DNA from: JAWKWA01 sp041397765 | Lineage (GTDB): Bacteria > Pseudomonadota > Alphaproteobacteria > Rhizobiales > Hyphomicrobiaceae | Length of the DNA stretch: 64,000 bases | Reading direction: 5' to 3' | Assembly: GCA_041397765.1 (NCBI GenBank) | Contig: JAWKWA010000004.1 | Location: forward strand, 62,001 to 126,000 | Shown here: piece by piece, positions 53,113 to 61,513 of the stretch | Layout of the letters: each line of letters starts with the position of its first letter | Numbering within the stretch: position 1 is the stretch's first letter | The notes under the pieces: generated by a model | Told to the model about the DNA's origin: nothing | The model's database searches: none | The model's input: the letters and a program-made list of their open reading frames with translations, nothing else | Made by a program: the position numbers and the translations under genes

Positions 53113-53310
53113 CTAGTCGAGCACACGCACCAGATGCGAGACCTTGCGGATCATGCCGCGCACCTCGGGCGTGTCGACGAGCGTGCGCTGGCGACGAATC
53201 TTGTTGAGGCCGAGGCCCTTCAGGGTGGCCAGCTGCGCCTCGGTCCGGCGGGCCGGGCTGCCGATCTGCTCGACCGTCACGGTCTTGCCGGACTTCGTCT
53301 CGTTGGCCAT
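53113..53310 (-). CDS. rpmD: 50S ribosomal protein L30
   Basis: L30, 65 residues from the ATG at 53310, which has GAGGAA upstream; an in-frame ATG five codons earlier has none. VTVEQIGSPARRTEAQLATL, GLNKIRRQRTLVDTPEVRGM and VSHLVRVLD are diagnostic. Confidence 0.95.
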   Translation of the reverse strand: MANETKSGKTVTVEQIGSPARRTEAQLATLKGLGLNKIRRQRTLVDTPEVRGMIRKVSHLVRVLD

Positions 53311-53527
53311 CTGGCTGTTCCTCACTTGGTCGTCGATCGCGCCGGCCAGGCCTGACGCATATGCTCTCAGTCATTCTTCCGCCGACGCTGGCCGTCGCCA
53401 AAGATGGCAACCGCCGACGCTGGCCGTGGCCGAAGCGGGGTCGCATCGACCACTCCGGCGCGAAGGCCCCGCCTCACACGACGCTACGACGGCCGCACGC
53501 CCCGCAAGGGCGAGGCGGCCCGCCGCA
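53311..53527 (-). other. 217-bp spacer between rpsE and rpmD with a direct repeat
   Basis: This spacer is unusually long for this gene pair, which normally lies within a few dozen bases. It holds CCGCCGACGCTGGCCGT twice, at 53379 and 53411 (32 bases apart). No gene is seen. It belongs to the set of expanded spacers of this operon. Confidence 0.6.
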
Positions 53528-54124
53528 TCAGCCCTGCTCGCCCGCGGTCGCGGCATCGCCGGCGCCGTCACGGCGGCGCGAGACGATGTCGGACACCTTC
53601 TTGCCGCGCCTCGCCGCGACGCCTCGCGGGCTGTCCTCATGCTTCAGCGCATCGAAGGTGGCGCGAACCATGTTGTAGGGGTTCGACGTGCCCATCGACT
53701 TGGCGACGATGTCCTGGACGCCAAGCGTCTCGAACACGGCGCGCATCGGACCGCCGGCGATGATGCCGGTACCGGGAGGGGCGGCGCGCAGCACGACCTT
53801 GCCGGCGCCGTGGCGGCCAGCGACGTCGTGATGGAGAGTGCGGCCCTCGCGCAGCGGCACGCGGACGAGGTTGCGCTTGGCCTGATCGGTGGCCTTGCGG
53901 ATCGCCTCGGGCACCTCGCGGGCCTTGCCGTGGCCGAAGCCGACGCGGCCCTTCTGGTCGCCGACGACGACGAGCGCGGCAAAGCCGAAGCGCTTGCCAC
54001 CCTTCACGACCTTGGCGACGCGATTGATATGCACCAGCTTGTCGACGAACTCGCTGTCGCGCTCCTCGCGATCGCCACGCTGGCGGTCGCGCCGGTCGCC
54101 TCTTTCGCTCGGATTCCTAGCCAC
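53528..54124 (-). CDS. rpsE: 30S ribosomal protein S5
   Basis: S5, 198 residues, GTG start at 54124 with GAGG five bases upstream. The N-terminal 22 residues are Arg/Asp-rich (ERGDRRDRQRGDREER). The dsRBD-like core VDKLVHINRVAKVVKGGKRF and GFGHGKAREVPEAIRKA, and the second domain GTGIIAGGPMRAVFETLGVQ, are canonical. It takes part in decoding fidelity. It is separated from rplR by 330 bases of palindromic elements. Confidence 0.98.
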   Translation of the reverse strand: MARNPSERGDRRDRQRGDREERDSEFVDKLVHINRVAKVVKGGKRFGFAALVVVGDQKGRVGFGHGKAREVPEAIRKATDQAKRNLVRVPLREGRTLHHDVAGRHGAGKVVLRAAPPGTGIIAGGPMRAVFETLGVQDIVAKSMGTSNPYNMVRATFDALKHEDSPRGVAARRGKKVSDIVSRRRDGAGDAATAGEQG

Positions 54125-54454
54125 CTGACCTCGTCCTCTTCACGCCTTGCCATTCCGGCGGAGGATCTCCGGGGAATGCGATCCTAGTCAATCTGCAGCG
54201 GTTGTGCCGCATTCTCGCGGCCCACCGCCTCGTCACCTGAGCACGTCCAGCCTCGCGGCGCATGCGCACCGCATCGCCACCCTGCGGGCTCTAGTGGTTC
54301 GATCCGACATTTGCATCCAGTTTCAGAACCCGTGAGTGCAAATGTCGTAATCATGAGAACCACTAGCAAGCTTATGATTCCAGTGGAGCATTTGAATTTG
54401 ACACTCGAGAACCCACTTCGCAGCAACCGGGATTCAAGTGTCAAATTCGCTCCA
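54125..54454. other. 330-bp rplR-rpsE spacer invaded by palindromes
   Basis: In most bacteria rplR and rpsE are separated by about 10-20 bases. Here the spacer is 330 bases. Its rplR-proximal part is two adjacent long palindromes, listed separately. The rpsE-proximal part (54125-54290) is unique sequence with no coding signal. The palindromes are AT-richer than the surrounding operon, a sign of foreign origin. Confidence 0.8.
54291..54366. repeat. Palindromic element 1 (full copy)
   Basis: This 76-base element begins CTAGTGGTTC and ends GAACCACTAG, its exact complement. Inside, CGACATTTGCA (54305-54315) pairs with TGCAAATGTCG (54337-54347). It is a full-length copy of the family whose left half recurs at 45304. 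The CTAG ends and two nested stems suggest a non-autonomous mobile or REP-like element. Confidence 0.9.
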
Positions 54455-54456
54455 CT
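54382..54456. repeat. Palindromic element 2, overlapping the rplR stop
   Basis: AGTGGAGC (54382-54389) pairs with GCTCCACT (54449-54456), and GAATTTGACACT (54394-54405) pairs with AGTGTCAAATTC (54437-54448). It has the same CTAGTGG-type ends as element 1 with one mismatch on the left, but different inner stems. Its right CTAG supplies the TAG stop codon of rplR on the minus strand (54455-54457). It lies 15 bases from element 1. Confidence 0.88.
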
Positions 54457-54817
54457 AGAAGCTGAGACCGCCCTCGCGTGCCGCGTCGGCGAGCGCCTTG
54501 ATGCGGCCGTGATAGATATAGCCTCCGCGATCGAAGACCACCTCCTTCACGCCCTTCTCGGCGGCGCGGGCCGCGACGAGCCGGCCGACCTCGGCCGCGG
54601 CGGCCTTGTCGGCACCGGTCCGCAGCTTGCCCTTCAGGTCGCCGTCGAGGGTCGAGGCCGAGGCGATGGTACGCCCGGCCGCATCGTCGATGACCTGGGC
54701 ATAGATGTTCTTCGAGGAGCGGTAGACCGAGAGCCTCGGACGCCCGTTCGCGACCTTCTTCAGCGTACGCCGAACGCGGGCCTGACGGCGCTGGAACTGC
54801 TTGTTGTGGGCTGGCAT
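54455..54817 (-). CDS. rplR: 50S ribosomal protein L18
   Basis: L18, 120 residues. RRQARVRRTLKKVANGRPRL, SVYRSSKNIYAQVIDDAAGR and the C-terminal GYIYHGRIKALADAAREGGL are diagnostic; it carries 5S rRNA into the 50S subunit. The ORF ends with the usual LSF followed by TAG, which falls in the terminal CTAG of palindromic element 2. Confidence 0.98.
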   Translation of the reverse strand: MPAHNKQFQRRQARVRRTLKKVANGRPRLSVYRSSKNIYAQVIDDAAGRTIASASTLDGDLKGKLRTGADKAAAAEVGRLVAARAAEKGVKEVVFDRGGYIYHGRIKALADAAREGGLSF

Positions 54818-54828
54818 CTCGATCCGTC

Positions 54829-55362
54829 CTACTTCTTCTTGCCTTCCTTGCGCAGGATGAACTCGCCCTTGTAGCGCACGCCCTTGCCCTGATAGGGCTC
54901 CGGCGGCCGCCAGGCGCGAATGTCCGCTGCGACGTGGCCGACCTTCTGCTTGTCGATGCCCGAGATGACGATCTCGGTCGGCTTGGGAAGCTCGACCTTG
55001 ATGCCCTCCGGGATCGGATAGTTCACCTCGTGGCTGAAGCCGAGCGAGAGCTGGACCTCGTTGCCCTTCAGCGCGGCGCGGAAGCCGACGCCGTGGATCT
55101 CGAGGCTCTCGCGGTAGCCGTCGGTGACGCCGACCATGATGTTCTGGACGAGCGTGCGCGACATGCCCCACATGGAGCGGGCGCGCTTGGACTCGTTGCG
55201 CGGCTTGACCGTCACCGCACCGTCCTCGAGCGCGACCTCGACATCGTCGACCAGGGTCAGCGACAGCTCACCCTTGGGCCCCTTGGCCTTCACCGTCTGG
55301 CCGTCCACCCGGGCCTCGACGCCCTTGGGGACCGTGACCGGCTTCTTTCCGATGCGCGACAT
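54829..55362 (-). CDS. rplF: 50S ribosomal protein L6
   Basis: L6, 177 residues, ATG at 55362 with AAGGA upstream; longer in-frame starts lack one. MSRIGKKPVTVPKGVEARVD, TLVQNIMVGVTDGYRESLEI and the C-terminal PEPYQGKGVRYKGEFILRKE are diagnostic. It ends 11 bases before rplR. Confidence 0.98.
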   Translation of the reverse strand: MSRIGKKPVTVPKGVEARVDGQTVKAKGPKGELSLTLVDDVEVALEDGAVTVKPRNESKRARSMWGMSRTLVQNIMVGVTDGYRESLEIHGVGFRAALKGNEVQLSLGFSHEVNYPIPEGIKVELPKPTEIVISGIDKQKVGHVAADIRAWRPPEPYQGKGVRYKGEFILRKEGKKK

Positions 55363-55408
55363 CTCAATCCTTCCTCGCGGAGCACGCGCCGAACGGCGCT
55401 TCCCCGAC

Positions 55409-55807
55409 CTAGAACACGTTGCAGAGGACCTCGCCGCCGACATTCTCGGCGCGGGCCTGCGAATCCGACATCACGCCCTTGGGCGTCGACAGGATCGCGA
55501 CGCCGAGACCGTTCGACACGCTCGGCAGGGTCTTGGCCGAGGAGTAGACCCGCCGGCCCGGCTTCGACACGCGCACGATCTCGCGGATCACCGGCTCGCC
55601 GTTGTAGTATTTGAGCTCGATCTCGAACTCCGACTTGCCGCCGTCGTAGTCGACCCGCGAATAACCGCGGATGTAGCCTTCCTCGACCAGCACGTCGAGC
55701 ACGCGCCCGCGCAGGTTCGACGCGGGCGTCGAGACCTTCGGCCGCTTGCGCATCTGCGCGTTGCGGATGCGGGACAGCATGTCGCCCAAGGGATCGGTCA
55801 CGGACAT
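55409..55807 (-). CDS. rpsH: 30S ribosomal protein S8
   Basis: S8, 132 residues. Starts VTDPLGDMLSRIRNAQMRKR, with the C-terminal VYSSAKTLPSVSNGLGVAIL and STPKGVMSDSQARAENVGGE typical of the family. A central-domain 16S rRNA binder; in enteric bacteria it also represses the spc operon. Confidence 0.98.
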   Translation of the reverse strand: MSVTDPLGDMLSRIRNAQMRKRPKVSTPASNLRGRVLDVLVEEGYIRGYSRVDYDGGKSEFEIELKYYNGEPVIREIVRVSKPGRRVYSSAKTLPSVSNGLGVAILSTPKGVMSDSQARAENVGGEVLCNVF

Positions 55808-55836
55808 CGTTTCCCTTCCTCTTTCCTCAGCTCGCC

Positions 55837-56142
55837 TTACCAGCTCGACTTGACCATGCCCGGGATCTGCCCGTTCGAGGCGAGGTCACGGAGCGCAAGG
55901 CGCGAGACTTTCAGCTTCCTGTAATATGCCCGCGCGCGGCCGGTCAGCTCGCAGCGGTTGCGAATGCGGGTCGGCGAGGAATTGCGCGGCAGCTCGGCCA
56001 GCTTCAGGCGCGCCGCAAAGCGCTCCTCCGACGGCTTCGACATGTCCTCGGCGACCGCCTTCAGGCGCGCGCGCTTGGCCTCGTACTGCTTGGCGAGCCT
56101 GCGCCGCCGGTTGTTCTTCTCGATCGAGCTCTTCTTCGCCAT
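55837..56142 (-). CDS. rpsN: 30S ribosomal protein S14, zinc-free type
   Basis: S14, 101 residues from the ATG at 56142 (an earlier in-frame ATG at 56163 would add seven residues). This is the longer C-minus form: the CxxC pairs of the zinc type are absent and only one Cys remains (RNRCELTGRARAYYRKLKVS). MAKKSSIEKNNRRRRLAKQY and the C-terminus NGQIPGMVKSSW are canonical. Confidence 0.98.
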   Translation of the reverse strand: MAKKSSIEKNNRRRRLAKQYEAKRARLKAVAEDMSKPSEERFAARLKLAELPRNSSPTRIRNRCELTGRARAYYRKLKVSRLALRDLASNGQIPGMVKSSW

Positions 56143-56178
56143 GCAATCCTCCTCGCCGCTCACCGGCGCTCAGTCCGG

Positions 56179-56859
56179 TCAGGTGCGGAACGGGAAATTG
56201 AAGCCGCGGAGCAGTTCACGGGCTTCGTCGTCGGTGCGCGCCGTCGTGCACACGATCACGTCGAGACCCCAGATCTGGTCCACCTTGTCATAGTCGATCT
56301 CGGGGAACACGATGTGCTCCTTGAGACCGAGCGCAAAATTGCCGTTGCCGTCGAAGCTCTTCGGATTGAGCCCGCGGAAGTCCTTGACGCGCGGCAGCGC
56401 GATGGTCACCAGGCGGTCGAGGAACTCGTACATCTGCTGCTTGCGCAGCGTCACCTTGGTGCCGAGCGCCATGCCGTCACGCACCTTGAAGGTGGCGATC
56501 GACTTGCGCGAACGGGTGATCACCGGCTTCTGGCCGGTGATGAGCGCCAGATCGGCGGCGGCGAGATCGACCTTCTTGCGGTCGGCCACGGCCTCGCCCA
56601 CGCCCATATTGACGACGATCTTCGTCAGGCGCGGGATCTGCATCGGGTTCTTGTACCCGAATTTCTCCGCGAGCGCCTTGCGCACGACCGTCTCGTACTG
56701 CGTCTTCATGCGCGGCGTGTAGCCGGAGCGGTCGATCCGCTGCTCCTCGCCCTCGGCGGCGGCCGCGGGCTTGCCCGCCTTCGCCTTGCCGCCCTTGCCG
56801 GCCGCGCCCGCTTTCGCCGCGCCCTTGCCGTCTGCCACGGCCTGTGCCTGCTTAGCCAT
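56179..56859 (-). CDS. rplE: 50S ribosomal protein L5 with N-terminal extension
   Basis: L5, 226 residues; homologues are usually about 180-187. The excess is an N-terminal tract of about 40 residues made almost only of Ala, Gly, Lys and Glu (GKGAAKAGAAGKGGKAKAGK), then canonical YTPRMKTQYETVVRKALAEK, MQIPRLTKIVVNMGVGEAVA and the 5S-contact region. An internal ATG at residue 51 would cut into the conserved start. It overlaps rplX by eight bases, so the long N-terminus is set by the operon layout. Confidence 0.97.
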   Translation of the reverse strand: MAKQAQAVADGKGAAKAGAAGKGGKAKAGKPAAAAEGEEQRIDRSGYTPRMKTQYETVVRKALAEKFGYKNPMQIPRLTKIVVNMGVGEAVADRKKVDLAAADLALITGQKPVITRSRKSIATFKVRDGMALGTKVTLRKQQMYEFLDRLVTIALPRVKDFRGLNPKSFDGNGNFALGLKEHIVFPEIDYDKVDQIWGLDVIVCTTARTDDEARELLRGFNFPFRT

Positions 56860-57178
56860 CGATCACTTCTCCCGAGCGCCTTGCGACGCGCACCTTGCGT
56901 CCGTCCTCGAGGATCTTGAACCCGATGCGGCTCGGCTGGCCGTCCTTGGGGTCCTCGATGCCGAGGTTGGAAATGTCGATCGGGGCCTCACGGGCGATGA
57001 TGCCGCCCTCCTGCTGCGCCGACTGCTTCTGGTGCCGGCGCACGACATTGACGCCCTGGACGATGGCGCGGTTCTCCGAAGGCAGCACCTTCAGGACCTC
57101 GCCCTTCTTGCCCTTGTCACGTCCGGCGAGCACGACGACGTGGTCGCCCTTGCGGATCTTGACCTTGTTGGCAGCCAT
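56852..57178 (-). CDS. rplX: 50S ribosomal protein L24
   Basis: L24, 108 residues. Starts MAANKVKIRKGDHVVVLAGR with the KOW motif (DKGKKGEVLKVLPSENRAIV). GVNVVRRHQKQSAQQEGGII and PSRIGFKILEDGRKVRVARR are typical. Its ATG overlaps the rplN stop by one base (TAATG), and its end overlaps rplE by eight. Confidence 0.98.
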   Translation of the reverse strand: MAANKVKIRKGDHVVVLAGRDKGKKGEVLKVLPSENRAIVQGVNVVRRHQKQSAQQEGGIIAREAPIDISNLGIEDPKDGQPSRIGFKILEDGRKVRVARRSGEVIDG

Positions 57179-57546
57179 TACAGCACCTCCGGCGCCAGCG
57201 AGACGATCTTCATGTGGTTCTTCGAGCGCAGCTCGCGCGTGACGGGCCCGAAGATGCGGGTGCCGACCGGCTCGCCCTGGGCATTGACCAGCACGGCGGC
57301 GTTGCGGTCGAAGCGGATCGCCGAGCCGTCGGCGCGACGGATCGGGAACGCCGTCCTGACGATCACCGCCTTCATCACCTGGCCCTTCTTGACGCGCCCT
57401 TTCGGGATCGCCTCCTTGACGGAGACGACGATCGTGTCGCCGACCGTCGCATAGCGGCGCTTCGATCCGCCGAGCACCTTGATGCACTGGACGCGCCGGG
57501 CGCCCGAGTTGTCGGCGACGTCGAGGTTCGATTCGACCTGGATCAT
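57178..57546 (-). CDS. rplN: 50S ribosomal protein L14
   Basis: L14, 122 residues, the invariant length. MIQVESNLDVADNSGARRVQ, CIKVLGGSKRRYATVGDTIV and RNAAVLVNAQGEPVGTRIFG are diagnostic. The start is the ATG at 57546; longer in-frame starts back to 57681 come from the repeat-bearing spacer and are rejected. Confidence 0.98.
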   Translation of the reverse strand: MIQVESNLDVADNSGARRVQCIKVLGGSKRRYATVGDTIVVSVKEAIPKGRVKKGQVMKAVIVRTAFPIRRADGSAIRFDRNAAVLVNAQGEPVGTRIFGPVTRELRSKNHMKIVSLAPEVL

Positions 57547-57797
57547 CTCAAGTTCCGCCTTCTTCATGGGCCCTTCCGGGACCCGATCCTTCACCGGGGG
57601 CGCCTCGTTGGGGGCGCCTCGTTCCCCGGACCCGTCGCCTCGGCTCAGCCCGTCGCCGCGACCCCGTCGTCGCCTCGGCACCGCTGCGCCTCGATCCTTA
57701 CCGCCTACCGCCGCCTACCGCCGTCTACCGCCGCATCCGCGCCGATCGCCCGAACCCGGGCCCCTGCCGCGAGATCCGCGATGCCGGCGGTCCCGTC
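57547..57797. repeat. 251-bp spacer between rpsQ and rplN with short tandem repeats
   Basis: GGGGGCGCCTCGTT occurs twice in tandem (57596-57623), and a 10-base unit of the type CTACCGCCGC occurs three to four times (about 57697-57735). This spacer is normally only a few tens of bases. No gene is seen in it. Confidence 0.8.
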
Positions 57798-58043
57798 TCA
57801 GGCGCTCGCCGCGTCGCCCTTCAGCACGACCCAGCGTTTGAGCCGCGATATCGGCCGGCACTCCTCGATGAACACCGTGTCGCCGACCTTGGAGGCGTTG
57901 GCCTCGTCGTGGGCGTGGTACTTCTTCGAGCGCCGGATGGTCTTCTTCAGCACCGGGTGCGTGAAGCGGCGCTCGACCCGGACGACCCGCGTCTTGTCGT
58001 TCTTGTCGGAGACGACGACGCCCTGCAGAACTCGCTTCGGCAT
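57798..58043 (-). CDS. rpsQ: 30S ribosomal protein S17
   Basis: S17, 81 residues. MPKRVLQGVVVSDKNDKTRV, RRFTHPVLKKTIRRSKKYHA and HDEANASKVGDTVFIEECRP are diagnostic of the OB-fold primary binder of 16S rRNA. Confidence 0.98.
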   Translation of the reverse strand: MPKRVLQGVVVSDKNDKTRVVRVERRFTHPVLKKTIRRSKKYHAHDEANASKVGDTVFIEECRPISRLKRWVVLKGDAASA

Positions 58044-58115
58044 GTGCTTTCTCTTGTCTTTCCTGATCTCGCCCGGTCCGGGCCGTCCGCCGCCGTCTCA
58101 GCCGTCAGCCCGTCG

Positions 58116-58325
58116 TCAGGCCTTGGCCTTCGCATCGGCGGTGCGCTTCTGGCGCTGGATTGTCATGATGCGCGCGATGTTCCGGCGTACCTCGCGGACG
58201 CGGGCGGTGTTCTCCGCCTGGCCCGTGGCGCGCTGGAAACGCAGATTGAACTGCTCCTTCTTCAGCTTCACCAGCTCGTCGTCGAGCTGGTCGAGCGTCA
58301 GATCTCGGATTTGGCCGGCCTTCAT
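58116..58325 (-). CDS. rpmC: 50S ribosomal protein L29
   Basis: L29, 69 residues. Starts MKAGQIRDLTLDQLDDELVK and carries KKEQFNLRFQRATGQAENTA, the family signature. It is a two-helix protein near the peptide exit. Confidence 0.97.
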   Translation of the reverse strand: MKAGQIRDLTLDQLDDELVKLKKEQFNLRFQRATGQAENTARVREVRRNIARIMTIQRQKRTADAKAKA

Positions 58326-58348
58326 CTCGTCGATCCTCCAGGTGGCGC

Positions 58349-58768
58349 TCAGCCGGTCTCGCCGACGCGCGCCACGATGCGCGTCTTGATCGGCAGCTTG
58401 GCGGCCCCGAGCGTCAGCGCCTCACGGGCGACCTGGGCGGAGACGCCGTCGATCTCGAACATGATGCGGCCGGGGCGGATGCGGGCGGCCCAGAATTCGG
58501 GGCTGCCCTTGCCCGAGCCCATGCGCACCTCGGTCGGCTTCTTGGTCACCGGCAGGTCCGGAAAGACGCGGATCCAGACGCGGCCGGCGCGCTTCATGTG
58601 ACGGGTGATGGCCCGGCGGGCGGCCTCGATCTGGCGGGCCGTGACACGCTCGGGCTCGACCGCCTTCAGGCCGTAGGAGCCGAAGTTCAACAGCGTGCCG
58701 CCCTTGGCGACGCCCCGGTTGCGGCCCTTGAAGGCCTTTCTGAATTTGGTGCGCTTGGGTTGCAGCAT
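58349..58768 (-). CDS. rplP: 50S ribosomal protein L16
   Basis: L16, 139 residues. MLQPKRTKFRKAFKGRNRGV, LNFGSYGLKAVEPERVTARQ and RVWIRVFPDLPVTKKPTEVR followed by RMGSGKGSPEFWAA are diagnostic. It organises the A-site region of 23S rRNA. Confidence 0.98.
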   Translation of the reverse strand: MLQPKRTKFRKAFKGRNRGVAKGGTLLNFGSYGLKAVEPERVTARQIEAARRAITRHMKRAGRVWIRVFPDLPVTKKPTEVRMGSGKGSPEFWAARIRPGRIMFEIDGVSAQVAREALTLGAAKLPIKTRIVARVGETG

Positions 58769-58810
58769 GACATCAATTCCCTAACGGAGAAGCCTCGCAG
58801 GTCCGGCCGA

Positions 58811-59530
<720 letters not shown>

Positions 59531-59533
59531 GGC

Positions 59534-59974
59534 TTACTCCTTGGCTGCCGCTTCGCCGCCGGCTGCACGCTGGCCGCGCCGGCGACGCGGCTTTCCTGCA
59601 TCCTCGTCCGTCTCGCGCACGACCACGGTCAGCTGCGAGAAATGCTTCTCGACGCGGCCGGCGCGTCCGCGGCCACGGGCGTGCAGGCGCTTCATGACGA
59701 TGCGCTTGCCGACATGGGCCTCGGCGACGATCAGGCTGTCGACGTCGAGCTGGTGATTGTTCTCGGCATTGGCGACGGCCGATTCCAGCGTCTTCCTCAC
59801 CTGCTCGGCGACACGCTTCTGCGAGAAGGTGAGATCGGCGATGGCGCGATCGACCTTCTTGCCGCGGATCAGCTGCGCGACGAGGTTGAGCTTCTGCGGG
59901 CTGGAGCGGATCAGCCGGTTGACGGCCTTCGCCTCGTTGTCGGCGAGCGCGCGCGGGCGCTTTTCCTTACCCAT
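59534..59974 (-). CDS. rplV: 50S ribosomal protein L22
   Basis: L22, 146 residues, about 20 more than average through a C-terminal Arg/Ala-rich tail (KPRRRRGQRAAGGEAAAKE). The core VNRLIRSSPQKLNLVAQLIR and EAHVGKRIVMKRLHARGRGR are diagnostic; its hairpin lines the exit tunnel. It ends three bases before rpsC. Confidence 0.98.
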   Translation of the reverse strand: MGKEKRPRALADNEAKAVNRLIRSSPQKLNLVAQLIRGKKVDRAIADLTFSQKRVAEQVRKTLESAVANAENNHQLDVDSLIVAEAHVGKRIVMKRLHARGRGRAGRVEKHFSQLTVVVRETDEDAGKPRRRRGQRAAGGEAAAKE

Positions 59975-59978
59975 GGCG

Positions 59979-60260
59979 TCAGGCCTTCTTGGTTGCTTTC
60001 TTGTCCGCCGAGTGACCGCGGAAGGTGCGGGTCGGGGCGAACTCGCCGAACTTGTGGCCGACCATGTCCTCCGACACCAGCACCGGGATGTGCTTGTTGC
60101 CGTTGTGGACGCCGAAGGTCAGGCCGACGAAATGGGGCAGGATCGTCGAGCGACGGCTCCAGATCTTGATCACGTCCTTGCGCCCTGAGGCGCGCGCCTT
60201 CTCCGCCTTCTTGAGGAGATAGCCGTCGACGAACGGACCTTTCCAGACAGAACGGGTCAC
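59979..60260 (-). CDS. rpsS: 30S ribosomal protein S19
   Basis: S19, 93 residues. MTRSVWKGPFVDGYLLKKAE, IKIWSRRSTILPHFVGLTFG and HKFGEFAPTRTFRGHSADKK are diagnostic. Confidence 0.98.
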   Translation of the reverse strand: MTRSVWKGPFVDGYLLKKAEKARASGRKDVIKIWSRRSTILPHFVGLTFGVHNGNKHIPVLVSEDMVGHKFGEFAPTRTFRGHSADKKATKKA

Positions 60261-60272
60261 GGTTGTGCTCTC

Positions 60273-61100
60273 CTAGCGCTTCTTCTTCAGATGGCGGCTG
60301 CGCACGATGAACTTGTCGGTCGCCTTGTTGTGGCGGGTCTTCTTGCCCTTGGTCGAGATGCCCCAGGGCGTCAGCCAGTGCTTGCCGCCCTTGGTGCGGC
60401 CGCCGTTGGGGTGATCGACCGGGTTCATGGCGATCGAGCGCACCGTCGGGCGCTTGCCCATCCAGCGGCTGCGACCGGCCTTGCCGATCACCTGGTTCAT
60501 GTGATCGGGGTTGGAGACCGCACCGACGGTCGCCATGCATTCGGCGCGCACGAGACGGGTCTCGCCCGAGTTCAGCTTCAGAATGGCGTAGCCCTGGTCG
60601 CGGCCGACGAGCTGGGCATAGCCGCCGGCGGCGCGGGCGAGCTGGCCGCCGCGGCCGATCTTCATCTCGACATTGTGCACGATGGTGCCGATCGGCATGG
60701 CGGCGAGCGGCATGGCGTTGCCCGGCTTCACGTCGACCTTGGCGCCCGAGACGACGGTGTCGCCGGCGGCCAGACGCTGCGGCGCCAGGATGTAGGCGAG
60801 CTCGCCGTCCTCATATTTGATGAGCGCGATATAGGCGGTGCGGTTGGGATCGTATTCCAGCCGCTCGACAGTGGCGGGCACGTCGAAGCGGCGCCGCTTG
60901 AAGTCGACGATGCGATAGGCCTGCTTGTGGCCGCCGCCCTTGCGGAACGCGGTCAGGCGTCCATGGTTGTTGCGGCCGCCCGAGCGGCTCTTGCCCTCGA
61001 CCAGGGTCTTGACGGGCTTGCCCTTCCACAGGTGGCTCTTGTCGACCAGCACCAGATGCCTGAGGCCGGGCGTCGTCGGATTGTAGGTCTTCAGTGCCAT
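60273..61100 (-). CDS. rplB: 50S ribosomal protein L2
   Basis: L2, 275 residues. MALKTYNPTTPGLRHLVLVD, SGGRNNHGRLTAFRKGGGHK and the peptidyl-transferase-proximal MNPVDHPNGGRTKGGKHWLT segment, with the conserved His, are diagnostic. Confidence 0.99.
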   Translation of the reverse strand: MALKTYNPTTPGLRHLVLVDKSHLWKGKPVKTLVEGKSRSGGRNNHGRLTAFRKGGGHKQAYRIVDFKRRRFDVPATVERLEYDPNRTAYIALIKYEDGELAYILAPQRLAAGDTVVSGAKVDVKPGNAMPLAAMPIGTIVHNVEMKIGRGGQLARAAGGYAQLVGRDQGYAILKLNSGETRLVRAECMATVGAVSNPDHMNQVIGKAGRSRWMGKRPTVRSIAMNPVDHPNGGRTKGGKHWLTPWGISTKGKKTRHNKATDKFIVRSRHLKKKR

Positions 61101-61177
61101 CGTCTTCTACTCGTTGCCGGCGCTTCCCATCTGGCGCGCCGCGTGTCCTCGTCCGATCCGGAGCCCGTGCATGCCCC

Positions 61178-61197
61178 CGGCCGCGCGATCGCGGCCG
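61178..61197. other. Hairpin in the rplW-rplB spacer
   Basis: CGGCCGCG-CGAT-CGCGGCCG, a perfect 8+8 inverted repeat in the 106-base gap between rplW and rplB. No T-run follows, so it may be an RNA structure inside the operon transcript rather than a terminator. Confidence 0.4.
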
Positions 61198-61206
61198 AGC
61201 CGGCCA

Positions 61207-61500
61207 TCAAAGTCCCGTCGTCACGTCGATCGTGCTGCCCTCGGCCAGCGTCACCACGGCCTTCTTCACGTCGCCCTGCACGCCGAGCCGGCCGCGGAAG
61301 CGCTTGACCTTGCCCTTGCGCACGAGCGTGTTGACGGCCGTCACCTTGACGCCGAACAGCTTCTCCACCGCCTCCTTGATCTCGGACTTGGTGGCGTCCT
61401 TCTTCACCTTGAACACGACCTGGTTGTGCTCGGAGACCATGGTCGACTTCTCGGTGATGACCGGAGCGACGATCACGTCATAGGCCTCGATGGTCTTCAT
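61207..61500 (-). CDS. rplW: 50S ribosomal protein L23
   Basis: L23, 97 residues. YDVIVAPVITEKSTMVSEHN, VVFKVKKDATKSEIKEAVEK and LFGVKVTAVNTLVRKGKVKR are diagnostic. It docks trigger factor and SRP at the tunnel exit. Confidence 0.98.
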   Translation of the reverse strand: MKTIEAYDVIVAPVITEKSTMVSEHNQVVFKVKKDATKSEIKEAVEKLFGVKVTAVNTLVRKGKVKRFRGRLGVQGDVKKAVVTLAEGSTIDVTTGL

Positions 61501-61513
61501 GATCGGCGCTCCC

